Assembly: GCF_900142655.1 (NCBI RefSeq)
Contig: NZ_FRBQ01000001.1
Location: 560,115 to 624,114 of the forward strand
From: Phytopseudomonas punonensis
GTDB taxonomy: Bacteria; Pseudomonadota; Gammaproteobacteria; Pseudomonadales; Pseudomonadaceae
Reading direction: 5' to 3'
DNA: 64,000 bases
Position numbers and translations under genes: made by a program
In this document: positions 10,024-18,882 of the stretch, in pieces
Layout of the letters: every line of letters begins with the position of its first letter
How positions within the stretch are numbered: position 1 is the stretch's first letter
The notes under the pieces: model-generated
The model's input: the letters and a program-made list of their open reading frames with translations, nothing else
What the model was told of the DNA's origin: nothing
The model's database searches: none

Positions 10024-11034
10024 CTACACCCAGCCCTGGGCCTTGAGCTCGCTTTTCAGGTAGGCGTAATACACCGGCGCGGCGACCAGGCCGGCGATGC
10101 CGAACGCGGCCTCGAACACCAACATGACCAGCAGCAGCTCCCAGGCCCGCGCCTTGATCTGCCCGCCGACGATGCGTGCGTTGAGGAAGTATTCGACCTT
10201 GTGGATCACGATCAGGTAAGCCAGCGCACCCAGCGCCACCCAGATCGACAGCGACAGGCCAACCACGAAGATCGCGGTGTTGGAGATCAAGTTGCCGACC
10301 ACTGGCAGCAGGCCAGCCATGAAGGTAATCAGGATCAGCGTTTTGGTCAGAGGCAGATGCACACCGAACAGCGGCAGCACGCCAATCAGAAAGATCGCGG
10401 TAAAGGTGGTGTTGAGCAGCGAGATCTTGATCTGCGCAAAGACGATATTGCGAAACGCCTCGACGAAGCGCTGCACGCGAGTCAGCAGGGCGCCGGCCAG
10501 CGGCCTGAGTTGATCCGGGTCCGGTACGCTCTGCAGGGCTATCACCGCGCCAAGGATCATGCCGATCAGCACGGTGACGAACATGTGCACCGCGCCCTTG
10601 CCGAGCAGTTGCAGTTCGCTGATGTGCCCACGCAACCAGTCGTGTAGCGCGACGCGGATGTCATCGACATTGGCCGGCAAGTAGGCCACCAGCGCTTCGG
10701 GCAGTTGCTCGCGGGCGCGGTCGACCACGCCGAGGAGTTTGCCCATCATCCGCCCCGGGTTATTGAGCTCGTGCATCAGCAGTGAAAAGCCACCGGCGAA
10801 AATTAAACCGAGCACGGCGATCACCAGTACGCTGAGCACGCCAACGGCCAGCACACGCCCCATATGGCCCGCCAGCAGGCGCTGCATAGGCCGCGCCAGG
10901 CGGTTGACCAACTCGAACACCAGCAACCCGGCCAACAGGCTGGGCAGCAGCTTCAAGGGAAATACCAATAGAAGTGCGGCGCCAACGATCAAGGCGCTGG
11001 CAAGGGAAAACCAGGGAGAGGCAGGGACTTTCAT
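10024..11034 (-). CDS. AI-2E family (TqsA/PerM-like) transporter
   Basis: A 336-residue polytopic inner membrane protein of the AI-2E/UPF0118 exporter family. It has paired N-terminal hydrophobic helices, a long amphipathic middle segment (about 110-155), and a C-terminal block of four or more helices with the family-like segment TLILITFMAGLLPVVGNLIS. Members have been linked to autoinducer-2 export or sodium/proton exchange; the substrate here is not predictable. ATG at 11034 is chosen; an alternative TTG at 11064 would add ten residues, and neither has a strong ribosome binding site. It converges with the chemoreceptor gene. Confidence 0.82.
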   Translation of the reverse strand: MKVPASPWFSLASALIVGAALLLVFPLKLLPSLLAGLLVFELVNRLARPMQRLLAGHMGRVLAVGVLSVLVIAVLGLIFAGGFSLLMHELNNPGRMMGKLLGVVDRAREQLPEALVAYLPANVDDIRVALHDWLRGHISELQLLGKGAVHMFVTVLIGMILGAVIALQSVPDPDQLRPLAGALLTRVQRFVEAFRNIVFAQIKISLLNTTFTAIFLIGVLPLFGVHLPLTKTLILITFMAGLLPVVGNLISNTAIFVVGLSLSIWVALGALAYLIVIHKVEYFLNARIVGGQIKARAWELLLVMLVFEAAFGIAGLVAAPVYYAYLKSELKAQGWV

Positions 11035-11129
11035 AACGTCTGCAACAAACGGGAAGGCGTTCAATCTGCCAGTTGCCGGCGCGCTTTACCAGTGTCATCG
11101 CACGACTTGAGCGCAGGTGTTGACGGCAA

Positions 11130-11927
11130 TCACCTGGCTGGCGCGAGCAACTCGCAGAGCCCCGCCATGGCGGCCAGCATTTGAAAGCTGGGTCGCTCAA
11201 GGCCTTTATCAGGCAACACCACTAACTGATCGCTTTTTACCGCCCTGAGTTGCGGCCAGCGCTTCCAGCCCAGCAACTGGCGCGCATCCCCGGCGATGAT
11301 CAACGCCGGGTCGCGCTGCAGCACAGCCTCCACGCTGACCTGAGGTGCGGGCAAGTTCAGCTCAGCGAACACGTTGCGCGCCCCGCACACCTGTAGCGCA
11401 TCGCTGATGATCTGCCTGCCACCGATGGTATAGAGCGGCGCATCCCACACCTGATAGAACACTGGTAACGGCTCATCACGCCGATAACGTGCCCGCAGTT
11501 CTTCAATCCCGGCGAGGAAACGATCATGCAGGCGCTGGCCCGCTTGCGCCCGGCCGAGGCTATCGCCGACCAGCAAAAACTGCCGGGCCAGCTCATTCAA
11601 CGAGCCGGGCTCGAGTACCAACATGGGAATACCGAAGCCCTGCAATTGCTCGCGTTGGGCAGCGCTGACACTGCCCGGCCAAACCAGCAGCAGATCCGGC
11701 TGCAGAGCCAGCAGGGTTTCCATTTCCAGATTCCCGTAGCGCCCCACGGACGGCACATGCGCCAGCGCTGCAGGGCGCTCGCCGCCATCGAGCACGCCAA
11801 CCAGCAGGTCGGAGGCGCCCAGTTCGAGGACGATTTCGCTCAGCGACGGTGCCAGGCTTACCACTCGCTCGGCAGCAGCCAGTGAGGCCGCCTGCAGTAA
11901 CAACAGCGAGAGCAGCACGCCGCGCAT
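11130..11927 (-). CDS. btuF: Periplasmic cobalamin-binding protein (BtuF-like)
   Basis: A 265-residue class III solute-binding protein. A signal peptide covers about residues 1-19 (ending SLAAA), followed by RVVSLAPSLSEIVLELGA, the characteristic first strand/helix of BtuF/FhuD-type proteins, and SVGRYGNLEMETLLALQPDLLL. It is expected to deliver vitamin B12 or a related corrinoid to an inner membrane BtuCD importer, but no btuC or btuD lies in the window, so the partner must be elsewhere. The start overlaps the stop of the upstream membrane gene by one base (TGATG), placing it at the end of a ribA operon. Related Fe-siderophore binding proteins are the main alternative. Confidence 0.8.
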   Translation of the reverse strand: MRGVLLSLLLLQAASLAAAERVVSLAPSLSEIVLELGASDLLVGVLDGGERPAALAHVPSVGRYGNLEMETLLALQPDLLLVWPGSVSAAQREQLQGFGIPMLVLEPGSLNELARQFLLVGDSLGRAQAGQRLHDRFLAGIEELRARYRRDEPLPVFYQVWDAPLYTIGGRQIISDALQVCGARNVFAELNLPAPQVSVEAVLQRDPALIIAGDARQLLGWKRWPQLRAVKSDQLVVLPDKGLERPSFQMLAAMAGLCELLAPAR

Positions 11928-12340
11928 CAGAACTGCCGGGGAATTCGATAGAGGTAGAGCACCACGACGCTGGCCAGCGCCAGCAGAATCTGCGGCACCG
12001 CCTCCAGCCCCGCGAACACCGCAAGGGCGGCAATCCAGGCTGGCAGCCCGGCGCCCAGCAATGCCGGCCGCCGGCGCTCGGCCAGAGTCAACCAGGCGGC
12101 CGGCTCGTCAGCGGTATTCAGGGCTTTTACAGTGGAGAACAACGCGCGCTTGTAGGCGCTGAACAGCGGCAGGCTGACGAACAGCGAAGCCAGCCCGGCA
12201 ATGAATAGCGGCATGGCCAGCACGCCCGGCGGGCGCCCGGCACCGAACAGCAGATTGATCAGGAACAGCGGCGCCAGGGTCAGTGCCAGTTGCCGCCACC
12301 AGAGCAGGGCCAACCGGCGCTTGACCGCGGCGCGGGTCAA
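11927..12340 (-). CDS. Small hypothetical membrane protein
   Basis: A 137-residue protein with four probable transmembrane helices (near 14-33, 39-60, 95-110 and 114-130) and a basic N-terminus. I do not recognise a named family. The start is TTG at 12340, interlocked with the ribA stop (TTGA), and its own stop interlocks with the btuF start. It is therefore almost certainly translated as part of a ribA-membrane protein-btuF operon. The position beside btuF suggests, but does not show, a role in corrinoid or flavin metabolism. Confidence 0.75.
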   Translation of the reverse strand: MTRAAVKRRLALLWWRQLALTLAPLFLINLLFGAGRPPGVLAMPLFIAGLASLFVSLPLFSAYKRALFSTVKALNTADEPAAWLTLAERRRPALLGAGLPAWIAALAVFAGLEAVPQILLALASVVVLYLYRIPRQF

Positions 12341-12954
12341 GGCCGCTCGACCTCGCCCTGATGCAGCTTGCCGAGCATGTGCCCGAGCTTGCCGGCCTTG
12401 GTCGCCAAATACTTGCTGTTGTGCGGGTTGTGCCCCAGCTGCAGCGGCACGCGGGTGGCTACAGGGATGCCCATGTCGCCGAGCGCTTTGACCTTGCGCG
12501 GGTTGTTGGTCATCAGCTTGAGGGAGGTGATGCCCAGGTGCTCCAGCATCGGCAGGCAGATCGCGTAGTCACGCATGTCGGCACCAAAGCCCAGTCGCTC
12601 ATTGGCTTCGACGGTATCAGCGCCGCCGTCCTGCAGCTCATAAGCGCGGATCTTGTTGAGCAACCCGATGCCGCGGCCTTCCTGACGCAGGTACAGCAGC
12701 ACGCCACGGCCTTCTTCGGAGATCGCGCGCAGCGCACCTTCCAGTTGAAAGCCGCAATCACAGCGCAGGCTGAACAGCGCATCGCCGGTCAGGCACTCGG
12801 AATGCAGGCGCCCCAGCACTGGCTCGCCATCGGCAACGTTGCCGAAGGTCAGCGCAACATGCTCCTTGCCGGTGGCCTCTTCAAGAAAGCCATGCATGGT
12901 GAACACACCGAACGGAGTCGGCAGTTGGGAGGCGGCGACGAACACGACAGGCAC
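12337..12954 (-). CDS. ribA: GTP cyclohydrolase II
   Basis: A 205-residue zinc enzyme for the first committed step of riboflavin synthesis: GTP gives 2,5-diamino-6-ribosylamino-4-pyrimidinone 5'-phosphate, formate and pyrophosphate. The zinc ligands are Cys54, Cys65 and Cys67 in [18 protein letters not shown]. The catalytic/GTP loop [14 protein letters not shown] follows. It is the stand-alone RibA form without a fused RibB domain. The start is GTG at 12954, where AGGAG lies 6 bases upstream and similarity to P. aeruginosa RibA ([10 protein letters not shown]) begins; the open frame extends to 13047 without homology. No FMN riboswitch was seen upstream. Confidence 0.95.
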   Translation of the reverse strand: MPVVFVAASQLPTPFGVFTMHGFLEEATGKEHVALTFGNVADGEPVLGRLHSECLTGDALFSLRCDCGFQLEGALRAISEEGRGVLLYLRQEGRGIGLLNKIRAYELQDGGADTVEANERLGFGADMRDYAICLPMLEHLGITSLKLMTNNPRKVKALGDMGIPVATRVPLQLGHNPHNSKYLATKAGKLGHMLGKLHQGEVERP

Positions 12955-13065
12955 CGGATGCTCCTGGTATCGGAAGGGATGCGGATTTGCGAGGGGTGAT
13001 AGTGTAACAGCAGCGCCTAAGGGATCGTCAGCCGAATTACCGATCAAAAGGATCGAGCATCGGCC

Positions 13066-13506
13066 TCAGCCGTCGGCGCGCTCACAGCTGATCGCCACAT
13101 GGCTGCCGACCACCACACCAAGCGCTGCGAACTCGCCGCGGGCGACCTCGATGATGTAGCGCACCGGCTCATCGGAGCTGTGCTGCTGCAGGCTATAAGG
13201 GCGCATATCGACGACCTTGCGCACGCGTTCCCCAGCATCGACGAACGCAGCGGACAGGGCGACGCGGGTGTCCTTCATCCACAGTTCGCGCACGCCATCC
13301 TGGGGCCAGGTGAAGAGCATGCCGCGGCCGACATCGTCGCGCCCGGAAAGCCCAACCGTACGCGTCTCGATCGTCGCGGCCAGCGGCAAGTCACGCGTTA
13401 CGCCAGCGGGGAACTTGACCTGGCATTCAGGCAATTGCGCCAGCGCGGTTGCACAGCTAAAGCTCAAGCCAATAAACAGCAAACCGCGCGGGCTCTGATG
13501 CGTCAT
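13066..13506 (-). CDS. Exported DUF192 family protein
   Basis: A 146-residue secreted protein with a signal peptide (about 1-24, ending ATALA) and a DUF192 domain. Recognisable are the GRDDVGRGMLFTWP turn (family pattern GL..R..L....GMLF) and WMKDTRVALSAAFVD (usual W.M.T..PLD..F). DUF192 function is unknown. ATG at 13506 has GAGG about 6 bases upstream; the longer open frame to 13632 lacks one. It ends 111 bases before the ribA start and reads the same way, but is probably a separate unit. It is divergent from prfC. Confidence 0.8.
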   Translation of the reverse strand: MTHQSPRGLLFIGLSFSCATALAQLPECQVKFPAGVTRDLPLAATIETRTVGLSGRDDVGRGMLFTWPQDGVRELWMKDTRVALSAAFVDAGERVRKVVDMRPYSLQQHSSDEPVRYIIEVARGEFAALGVVVGSHVAISCERADG

Positions 13507-13619
13507 GCATAACCTCGATATTGAAAAGAGTGACGATCCTACTGACCGGATGCCATTTGCGGCATCGGCAATATGACAGACGCACACAGCGGATGCCCCA
13601 GCGCACCGGCATTTGCCGC

Positions 13620-13625
13620 TATAAT
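13620..13625 (+). promoter_or_regulatory. Putative -10 element for prfC
   Basis: A consensus TATAAT lies 55 bases before the prfC ATG. No good -35 hexamer is visible at 16-18 bases upstream, so the promoter may need an activator or may be weak. Confidence 0.4.
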
Positions 13626-13680
13626 CGCGCATTTTTCGGGCCGCCCAGGCCCGCCCACGCTTTCAAGCAGGCACGCATCC

Positions 13681-15264
13681 ATGACCACTCAGGCCGCCGA
13701 AGTCGCCAAGCGCCGTACGTTCGCGATCATTTCCCACCCCGACGCCGGTAAAACCACCATCACCGAAAAGCTGCTGTTGATGGGCAAGGCAATCGAAGTG
13801 GCCGGCACCGTGAAGTCGCGTAAATCCGACCGCCATGCGACCTCCGACTGGATGGAAATGGAGAAGCAGCGCGGCATCTCCATCACCACCTCGGTGATGC
13901 AGTTCCCCTACCGCGAGCACATGATCAACCTGCTCGACACACCGGGCCACGAAGACTTCTCGGAAGATACCTACCGTACCCTGACCGCGGTGGACAGCGC
14001 GCTGATGGTGCTCGACGGCGGTAAGGGCGTCGAGCCGCGCACCATCGCGCTGATGGACGTGTGCCGCCTGCGCGACACGCCCATCGTCAGCTTCGTCAAC
14101 AAGCTCGACCGTGATATTCGCGACCCCATCGAGCTGCTCGACGAGATCGAAGCGGTCCTGAAGATCAAGGCCGCGCCGATCACCTGGCCGATTGGCTGCT
14201 ACCGCGACTTCAAGGGCGTGTATCACCTGGCAGGCGACTACATCATCGTCTACACCGCCGGCCACGGCCACGAGCGCACCGAAACCAAGATCATCGAGAA
14301 ACTCGACTCCGACGAGGCCCGCGCCCACCTGGGCGACGAGTACGAGCGCTTCGTCGAGCAGTTGGAGCTGGTGCAGGTCGCCTGCCATCCGTTCGACCAG
14401 GACGAATTCAACAACGGCCAGCTGACCCCTGTGTTCTTCGGCACCGCACTGGGCAACTTCGGTGTCGACCATGTGCTCGACGCCGTGGTCGACTGGGCGC
14501 CACGCCCACTGGCGCGGGTCGCCAACGAGCGCCCGGTGCAACCGACTGAAGAGAAATTCACCGGTTTCGTATTCAAGATCCAGGCGAACATGGACCCCAA
14601 GCACCGCGACCGTGTGGCCTTCATGCGCATCTGCTCGGGCAAGTACGAGAAAGGCATGAAGATGCGCCACGTGCGCACCGGCAAGGACGTACGCATCGGC
14701 GACGCCCTGACCTTCTTCTCCAGCGAGCGGGAAATGCTCGAGGAGGCCTGGGCGGGCGACATCATCGGCCTGCACAACCACGGTACCATCCAGATCGGCG
14801 ACACCTTCACCGAAGGCGAAGCGCTGGGCTTCACCGGTATCCCACACTTCGCCCCGGAGCTGTTCCGCCGCGTGCGCCTGAAGGACCCGCTGAAATCCAA
14901 GCAGCTGCGCCAGGGCCTGCAACAGCTCGCCGAGGAAGGCGCCACCCAGGTGTTCTTCCCCGAGCGCAGTAACGACATCATCCTTGGCGCCGTCGGTGTG
15001 CTGCAGTTCGACGTGGTCGCCAGCCGCCTGAAAGAGGAATACAAGGTCGAGTGCGGCTACGAGCCGATCACCGTATGGTCGGCGCGCTGGATCGAGTGCG
15101 ACGATAAGAAGAAGCTCGAGGAATTCTCCAATAAGGCCGTGGAAAACCTCGCCCTCGACGGCGGTGGCCACCTCACCTACCTGGCGCCGACCCGCGTCAA
15201 CCTGAGTCTGATGGAAGAGCGCTGGCCAGACGTGAAATTCCGCGCCACCCGCGAGCATCACTGA
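13681..15264 (+). CDS. prfC: Peptide chain release factor 3
   Basis: A 527-residue translational GTPase that recycles RF1/RF2 from the ribosome after peptide release. The GTPase motifs are clear: P-loop [15 protein letters not shown] (about 18-32), the switch I segment [26 protein letters not shown] (G3) and NKLDRD (G4). The C-terminal domains II/III match RF3 rather than EF-G. ATG at 13681 is chosen over an in-frame upstream ATG at 13573 because homology starts with [21 protein letters not shown] strong terminator follows. Confidence 0.96.
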   Translation: MTTQAAEVAKRRTFAIISHPDAGKTTITEKLLLMGKAIEVAGTVKSRKSDRHATSDWMEMEKQRGISITTSVMQFPYREHMINLLDTPGHEDFSEDTYRTLTAVDSALMVLDGGKGVEPRTIALMDVCRLRDTPIVSFVNKLDRDIRDPIELLDEIEAVLKIKAAPITWPIGCYRDFKGVYHLAGDYIIVYTAGHGHERTETKIIEKLDSDEARAHLGDEYERFVEQLELVQVACHPFDQDEFNNGQLTPVFFGTALGNFGVDHVLDAVVDWAPRPLARVANERPVQPTEEKFTGFVFKIQANMDPKHRDRVAFMRICSGKYEKGMKMRHVRTGKDVRIGDALTFFSSEREMLEEAWAGDIIGLHNHGTIQIGDTFTEGEALGFTGIPHFAPELFRRVRLKDPLKSKQLRQGLQQLAEEGATQVFFPERSNDIILGAVGVLQFDVVASRLKEEYKVECGYEPITVWSARWIECDDKKKLEEFSNKAVENLALDGGGHLTYLAPTRVNLSLMEERWPDVKFRATREHH

Positions 15265-15284
15265 TCGCGCGTCTCACGCGCTCA

Positions 15285-15313
15285 TAAAAACGGCCCTTGA
15301 TGGGCCGTTTTTT
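15285..15313 (+). terminator. Rho-independent terminator of prfC
   Basis: AAAAACGGCCC, loop TTGA, GGGCCGTTTTTT: a GC-rich stem with an A-tract and T-tract on either side, 20 bases after the prfC stop. It is nearly symmetric and may work in both directions. Confidence 0.9.
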
Positions 15314-15325
15314 ATGAGGCGTCTC

Positions 15326-15355
15326 GTAGCCTGGGTCAAGCGAAGCGATACCCGG
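15326..15355 (+). repeat. ~31-base GTAGCCTGGGT...GCGATACCCGG repeat
   Basis: Same family as the copies at 9966, 20993, 43034 and 49380. It lies immediately after the prfC terminator. Confidence 0.6.
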
Positions 15356-15388
15356 GGATTTTCTGCTTATTTATCCTCGGGCAGAACC

Positions 15389-15568
15389 GTAGGGCGTATT
15401 AGCCGAAGGCGTAATCCGCCGTACTACTCGCAACACTCCGATACCCATATAGCAAAACGCCCCGCACAAGGCGTAGCGTCCAGCTATCGCAACAGATACA
15501 GCAGGTTCGCGGTGAGCGGCAGATTACTGGCTTCGCACCCGGATTACGCCTTCGGCTAATCCAGCTAC
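15389..15568. repeat. REPIN copy 1 (paired inverted REP elements)
   Basis: The left REP GTAGGGCGTATTAGCCGAAG continues as GCGTAATCC; the right REP is its inverse (GGATTACGCCTTCGGCTAAT, then CC and a CTAC end). The ~120-base spacer carries an inner CAAAACGCCCCGCACAAGGC segment shared with copy 2. The right end abuts the stop codon of the RAYT relic. Confidence 0.8.
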
Positions 15569-15569
15569 G

Positions 15570-16106
15570 TTATTCGCCATTCTGCGATGCAGCACTCGTC
15601 AGTTCGGCATTCCCCACCCAGTCCTGCGGATAGAGCCCGGCGCGTAAATCGCGATGAAAGCTCGAATAAGGCCAGTCTCGTGCACGCTGCGCCAATCCAT
15701 GCTTGAGCGGGTTCGCGTAGACATAATCGATATGCCGCGAAAGTCTTCATCATCCGAATCTGATGCTCCCAATAGCGCCGTTGCCAAATGCCCCGCTCGC
15801 TACGACGGAAACGAATCAAAGATCGGTGCTCGCTCACCGGCAAACCACGACAGATGAAGGTTTTAATCAAGCGTCAACTTAGCGGGTAGTCCGCATCACT
15901 TGGCGGTAACGTCCATATGCAGTGCATATGCTCCGGCAGCACAACCCACGCATTGACCACAAACGGATACTGATGACGGACCTTGCGCACCGCTTCACGG
16001 AGCAGGCCGATATGCCGTACCAGCAAATCATTCCCCTGGCGCTACAGCAGATTGACGGTAAAGACCAAGTAGCCCCAGGCGCAGAGGCACGACGATAGTT
16101 AGGCAT
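15570..16106 (-). pseudogene. Decayed REP-associated tyrosine transposase (RAYT, TnpA_REP)
   Basis: Translating across frames restores a RAYT of about 180 residues. It starts MPNYRRASAPGAT, then a second frame gives FTVNLL, RHIGLLREAVRKVRHQYPF and NAWVVLPEHMHCIWTLPPSD. A later part reads LIKTFICRGLPVSEH and IWQRRYWEHQIR, then DYVYANPLKHGLAQR and DWPYSSFHRDL, ending at TAA. EHMHCIW supplies the HxH metal motif, and YVYANPLKHGL holds the usual catalytic-tyrosine region. At least three frameshifts and two in-frame stops interrupt it, so no functional protein is made. Such enzymes of the IS200/IS605-related Y1 class are thought to mobilise REP sequences, and REPIN copies flank it on both sides. 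Confidence 0.88.
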
Positions 16107-16164
16107 CTATGCCTCCTCTTTCCCATGGAAAAACGAAGCATAGAGCAGCGAACCGGACAAACTC

Positions 16165-16325
16165 GTAGGGTGCGTTAACCGCAGGCGTAATCCGCCGCAT
16201 GCCCCATAAGCAACACCAAACCCAGAAAACAAAACGCCCCGCACGAGGCGAGGCGTTCAGCTGCAGCGGCAGATGCAGTCGATTCGCGTTAAACGACGGA
16301 TTACACCTTCGGCTAATCCATCCTA
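16165..16325. repeat. REPIN copy 2 (paired inverted REP elements)
   Basis: The left REP GTAGGGTGCGTTAACCGCAG and right REP GGATTACACCTTCGGCTAAT (then CCATCCTAT) are diverged versions of copy 1. The inner segment AAAACGCCCCGCACGAGGCG is shared with copy 1. It lies between the RAYT relic and pilA. Confidence 0.75.
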
Positions 16326-16388
16326 TGAATCGTATTTAATCCACCATAGCGCGGTTTTTACACCACGATTACCACATACAAGCGAGGC

Positions 16389-16916
16389 TTATCGGCATTC
16401 GCTAGGAGCATACTTGGCCAGCAAGGTGCCTTGAGCTACGTTACCAAGACCACGGCCAGTAGCGGTTGCGGTAGTAGCACTACCACACGCCCAATCAATT
16501 GCACCTACCGATGCAGCAGTAGGAACAGCATTTGCCACGTTAGGCGAATAAGTCAGAGTTTGACCATTAAGCACGTTAGGAATGCCGTTTGCCTGCGTAG
16601 CGGCAAGTGTCACAGTGATTGTCCAAGGCGATGCCTCAGCAATGGCTACGTTGCTTACATACTTAGAAGTACGCTCAGCTATGGGCGAAGCATTGAAAGC
16701 TACGGCAGCAGCAGTCATTCCAGCAACACCGTCGGTTTGGAAAGCTTCGCTCATCAAGCCTTTGGCTGCAGAGCCGGCAATGATGGCCTCGCCTACTTTG
16801 GCTCGGACGGTGTAATCCTGATAGGCCGGCAACGCAATAGCAGCCAAAATACCAATGATCGCGACAACGATCATCAATTCAATCAGGGTAAAACCCTTTT
16901 GCATGTTAGCTTTCAT
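16389..16916 (-). CDS. pilA: Type IV major pilin PilA
   Basis: A 175-residue prepilin. The leader MKANMQKG is cleaved by PilD before [20 protein letters not shown], the N-methylated hydrophobic helix that packs the pilus core; Glu5 of the mature chain is present. The C-terminal disulfide loop is Cys144-Cys174, giving a 29-residue D-region, and the protein ends SECR. GGAG lies about 7 bases before ATG 16916. It forms the pilus fibre for twitching, adhesion and DNA uptake. It is divergent from pilB and has a sigma-54 promoter; pilS/pilR at 46.4-49.4 kb are the expected regulators. The body of the protein is not close to the classical P. aeruginosa PAK/PAO pilins as I recall them. It lies next to the RAYT relic and REPINs. 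Confidence 0.95.
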   Translation of the reverse strand: MKANMQKGFTLIELMIVVAIIGILAAIALPAYQDYTVRAKVGEAIIAGSAAKGLMSEAFQTDGVAGMTAAAVAFNASPIAERTSKYVSNVAIAEASPWTITVTLAATQANGIPNVLNGQTLTYSPNVANAVPTAASVGAIDWACGSATTATATGRGLGNVAQGTLLAKYAPSECR

Positions 16917-16964
16917 GTAACTCTCCAGTCATAAGTGTCAGGCAGACAAGCCTGCTGGTGGCTA

Positions 16965-16980
16965 AGCAGGAGGCGTGCCA
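16965..16980 (-). promoter_or_regulatory. Sigma-54 (RpoN) promoter of pilA
   Basis: On the minus strand TGGCACGCCTCCTGCT fits the -24/-12 consensus TGGCACGNNNNTTGCW, with the invariant GG and GC spaced by 10 bases. It is 49 bases upstream of the pilA ATG. Known pilA promoters in Pseudomonas depend on RpoN and PilR, and both the promoter and pilR are in this window. GTGTC motifs of the PilR-site type lie further upstream, around 17090-17095 on the minus strand. Confidence 0.85.
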
Positions 16981-17176
16981 ACACTGCCAACTCTCGAGAA
17001 CACGATGAAACCTGCGGACTGCCTCACAGAATGGAGCCTTCCGGGTCACTAGTGCCCAGCATTCCGCACTGCACTTCTCCGCACCTTGTGACACTTTACG
17101 TCACCTGGGTGCTGGCCGTTTGGCAGCAACTGTCATCTGCGCTATAACGCACCCATTCGATATGTGTGAGGTGCCC

Positions 17177-18880
17177 ATGAGCGACAATATTCCCCTTTCC
17201 GGCTTGGCCAAGCAGGTGGTACTGGCTGAGTTGCTGGACGAAAAGGCCGCTCAACAGGCGCAAGCTCAGGCCAAGCGTAATAAATTGTCGCTGGTCACAT
17301 ACCTGGCCCAGAACAAACTGGTAAAGAGTCTCGCCCTGGCGGAGCTGGCAGCGGATCAGTTTGGCGTGGCCTACTTCGACCTCAATGCGCTGGATAAGGA
17401 AAGCCAACCGAGGGACTTGGTTAGCGAAAAACTGGTACGCCAACACCGCTCCCTGCCTTTATGGCGTCGAGGCAATAAGCTATTCGTTGGCATCTCCGAC
17501 CCCTCCAATCACCAAGCGGTTACTGATATCCAGTTCAGCACGGGCCTTTCGACCGAAGCCTTGCTGGTAGAAGACGACAAGCTCGGTGATGCCATCGACA
17601 AGTTCTTCGATACGGGACACAGCGGCCTTGAAGACTTAAGCGACGTTGACCTTGATGGATTGGAAACGGAGTCGGTCGATGACGACAAAAAGGGCGATGG
17701 CGGAGTGCAGGATGCCGACGACGCCCCAGTGGTGCGCTTCGTCAACAAGATGCTGCTCGATGCGATCAAGGGTGGCTCCTCCGACCTGCACTTCGAGCCC
17801 TACGAAAAAACCTACCGCGTACGCTTTCGTACGGATGGCATCCTGCATGAAACAGCACGCCCGCCGATCCAGCTGGCGCCACGCATCTCTGCGCGCCTGA
17901 AGGTTATGGCAGGGCTGGATATTTCCGAACGGCGCAAGCCGCAGGATGGTCGCATCAAGATGCGCATATCCAAGAGCAAATCCATCGACTTTCGCGTCAA
18001 CACCTTACCCACCCTGTGGGGCGAGAAGATCGTGATGCGGATTCTCGACTCCGCCAGCGCCCAGATGGGTATCGATGCCTTGGGGTACGAGGAAAGCCAG
18101 AAAGACCTCTACATGGCCGCGCTCAAGCAGCCGCAGGGGATGATTCTGGTCACCGGCCCCACGGGTTCGGGGAAAACCGTTTCGTTGTATACCGGCCTGA
18201 ACATTCTCAACACCCCAGACGTGAATATCTCTACGGCAGAAGACCCGGTAGAGATAAACCTGGAGGGCATCAACCAGGTTAACGTCAATCCTAAACAGGG
18301 CATGGACTTCACTCAGGCCCTGCGGGCGTTCCTGCGCCAGGATCCGGACATCATCATGGTCGGCGAGATCCGCGACCTGGACACCGCCTCCATCGCCATC
18401 AAGGCCGCACAAACGGGCCATATGGTGATGTCCACCTTGCACACCAACAGCGCGGCTGAAACCCTGACCCGCTTGCGCAATATGGGTGTGCCCTCCTTCA
18501 ACATCGCTACCTCGGTGAACCTGATCATCGCCCAGCGCCTGGCGCGCAAGCTGTGCAACAGCTGCAAGAAGGAGGTGCCCATTCCGAAAGAGGCACTGCT
18601 GGAAGAAGGTTTCCCTGAAAATCAGCTCAGCACCTTCAAGCTTTATGGCCCGGTAGGCTGTGAAAATTGCAAGAATGGTTATAAAGGCCGTGTCGGTATT
18701 TATGAAGTGGTTAAAAACACTCCGAGCCTGCAGCGGATTATCATGGAGGAAGGCAATTCCATCGATATTGCCACGCAAATGCGAAAAGACGGCTTCAACG
18801 ACCTGCGTACTTCGGCCCTGCTGAAAGCCATGCAAGGCGTTACCAGCCTTGAGGAAGTCAACCGCGTTACCAAGGATTAA
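17177..18880 (+). CDS. pilB: Type IV pilus extension ATPase PilB
   Basis: A 567-residue hexameric cytoplasmic ATPase that powers pilin polymerisation. An N-terminal domain (1-150) precedes an acidic linker (about 151-182). Walker A is GPTGSGKT at 327-334, followed by the Asp box and Walker B IIMVGEIRD. A C-terminal zinc knuckle is formed by CNSCKKEV and CENCKNGYKGR. ATG at 17177 has GAGG 6 bases upstream; the longer frame from 17120 has no such support. It is the first gene of pilBCD and is divergent from pilA. Confidence 0.96.
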   Translation: MSDNIPLSGLAKQVVLAELLDEKAAQQAQAQAKRNKLSLVTYLAQNKLVKSLALAELAADQFGVAYFDLNALDKESQPRDLVSEKLVRQHRSLPLWRRGNKLFVGISDPSNHQAVTDIQFSTGLSTEALLVEDDKLGDAIDKFFDTGHSGLEDLSDVDLDGLETESVDDDKKGDGGVQDADDAPVVRFVNKMLLDAIKGGSSDLHFEPYEKTYRVRFRTDGILHETARPPIQLAPRISARLKVMAGLDISERRKPQDGRIKMRISKSKSIDFRVNTLPTLWGEKIVMRILDSASAQMGIDALGYEESQKDLYMAALKQPQGMILVTGPTGSGKTVSLYTGLNILNTPDVNISTAEDPVEINLEGINQVNVNPKQGMDFTQALRAFLRQDPDIIMVGEIRDLDTASIAIKAAQTGHMVMSTLHTNSAAETLTRLRNMGVPSFNIATSVNLIIAQRLARKLCNSCKKEVPIPKEALLEEGFPENQLSTFKLYGPVGCENCKNGYKGRVGIYEVVKNTPSLQRIIMEEGNSIDIATQMRKDGFNDLRTSALLKAMQGVTSLEEVNRVTKD

Positions 18881-18882
18881 CC

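Noticed and set aside
12340..13060. FMN riboswitch upstream of ribA
   Set aside because: Only about 110 bases separate DUF192 from ribA and none of the conserved RFN-element blocks is visible.
13663..15261. 532-codon minus-strand open frame
   Set aside because: Antisense shadow of prfC.
15565..15870. 101-codon minus-strand frame as an independent gene
   Set aside because: It is the middle piece of the frameshifted RAYT relic; its second half is out of frame relative to the family.
15389..16325. CRISPR-like repeat array
   Set aside because: Only four REP arms in inverted pairs, with unequal spacing and a transposase relic between them; there are no direct repeats with uniform spacers and no cas genes.
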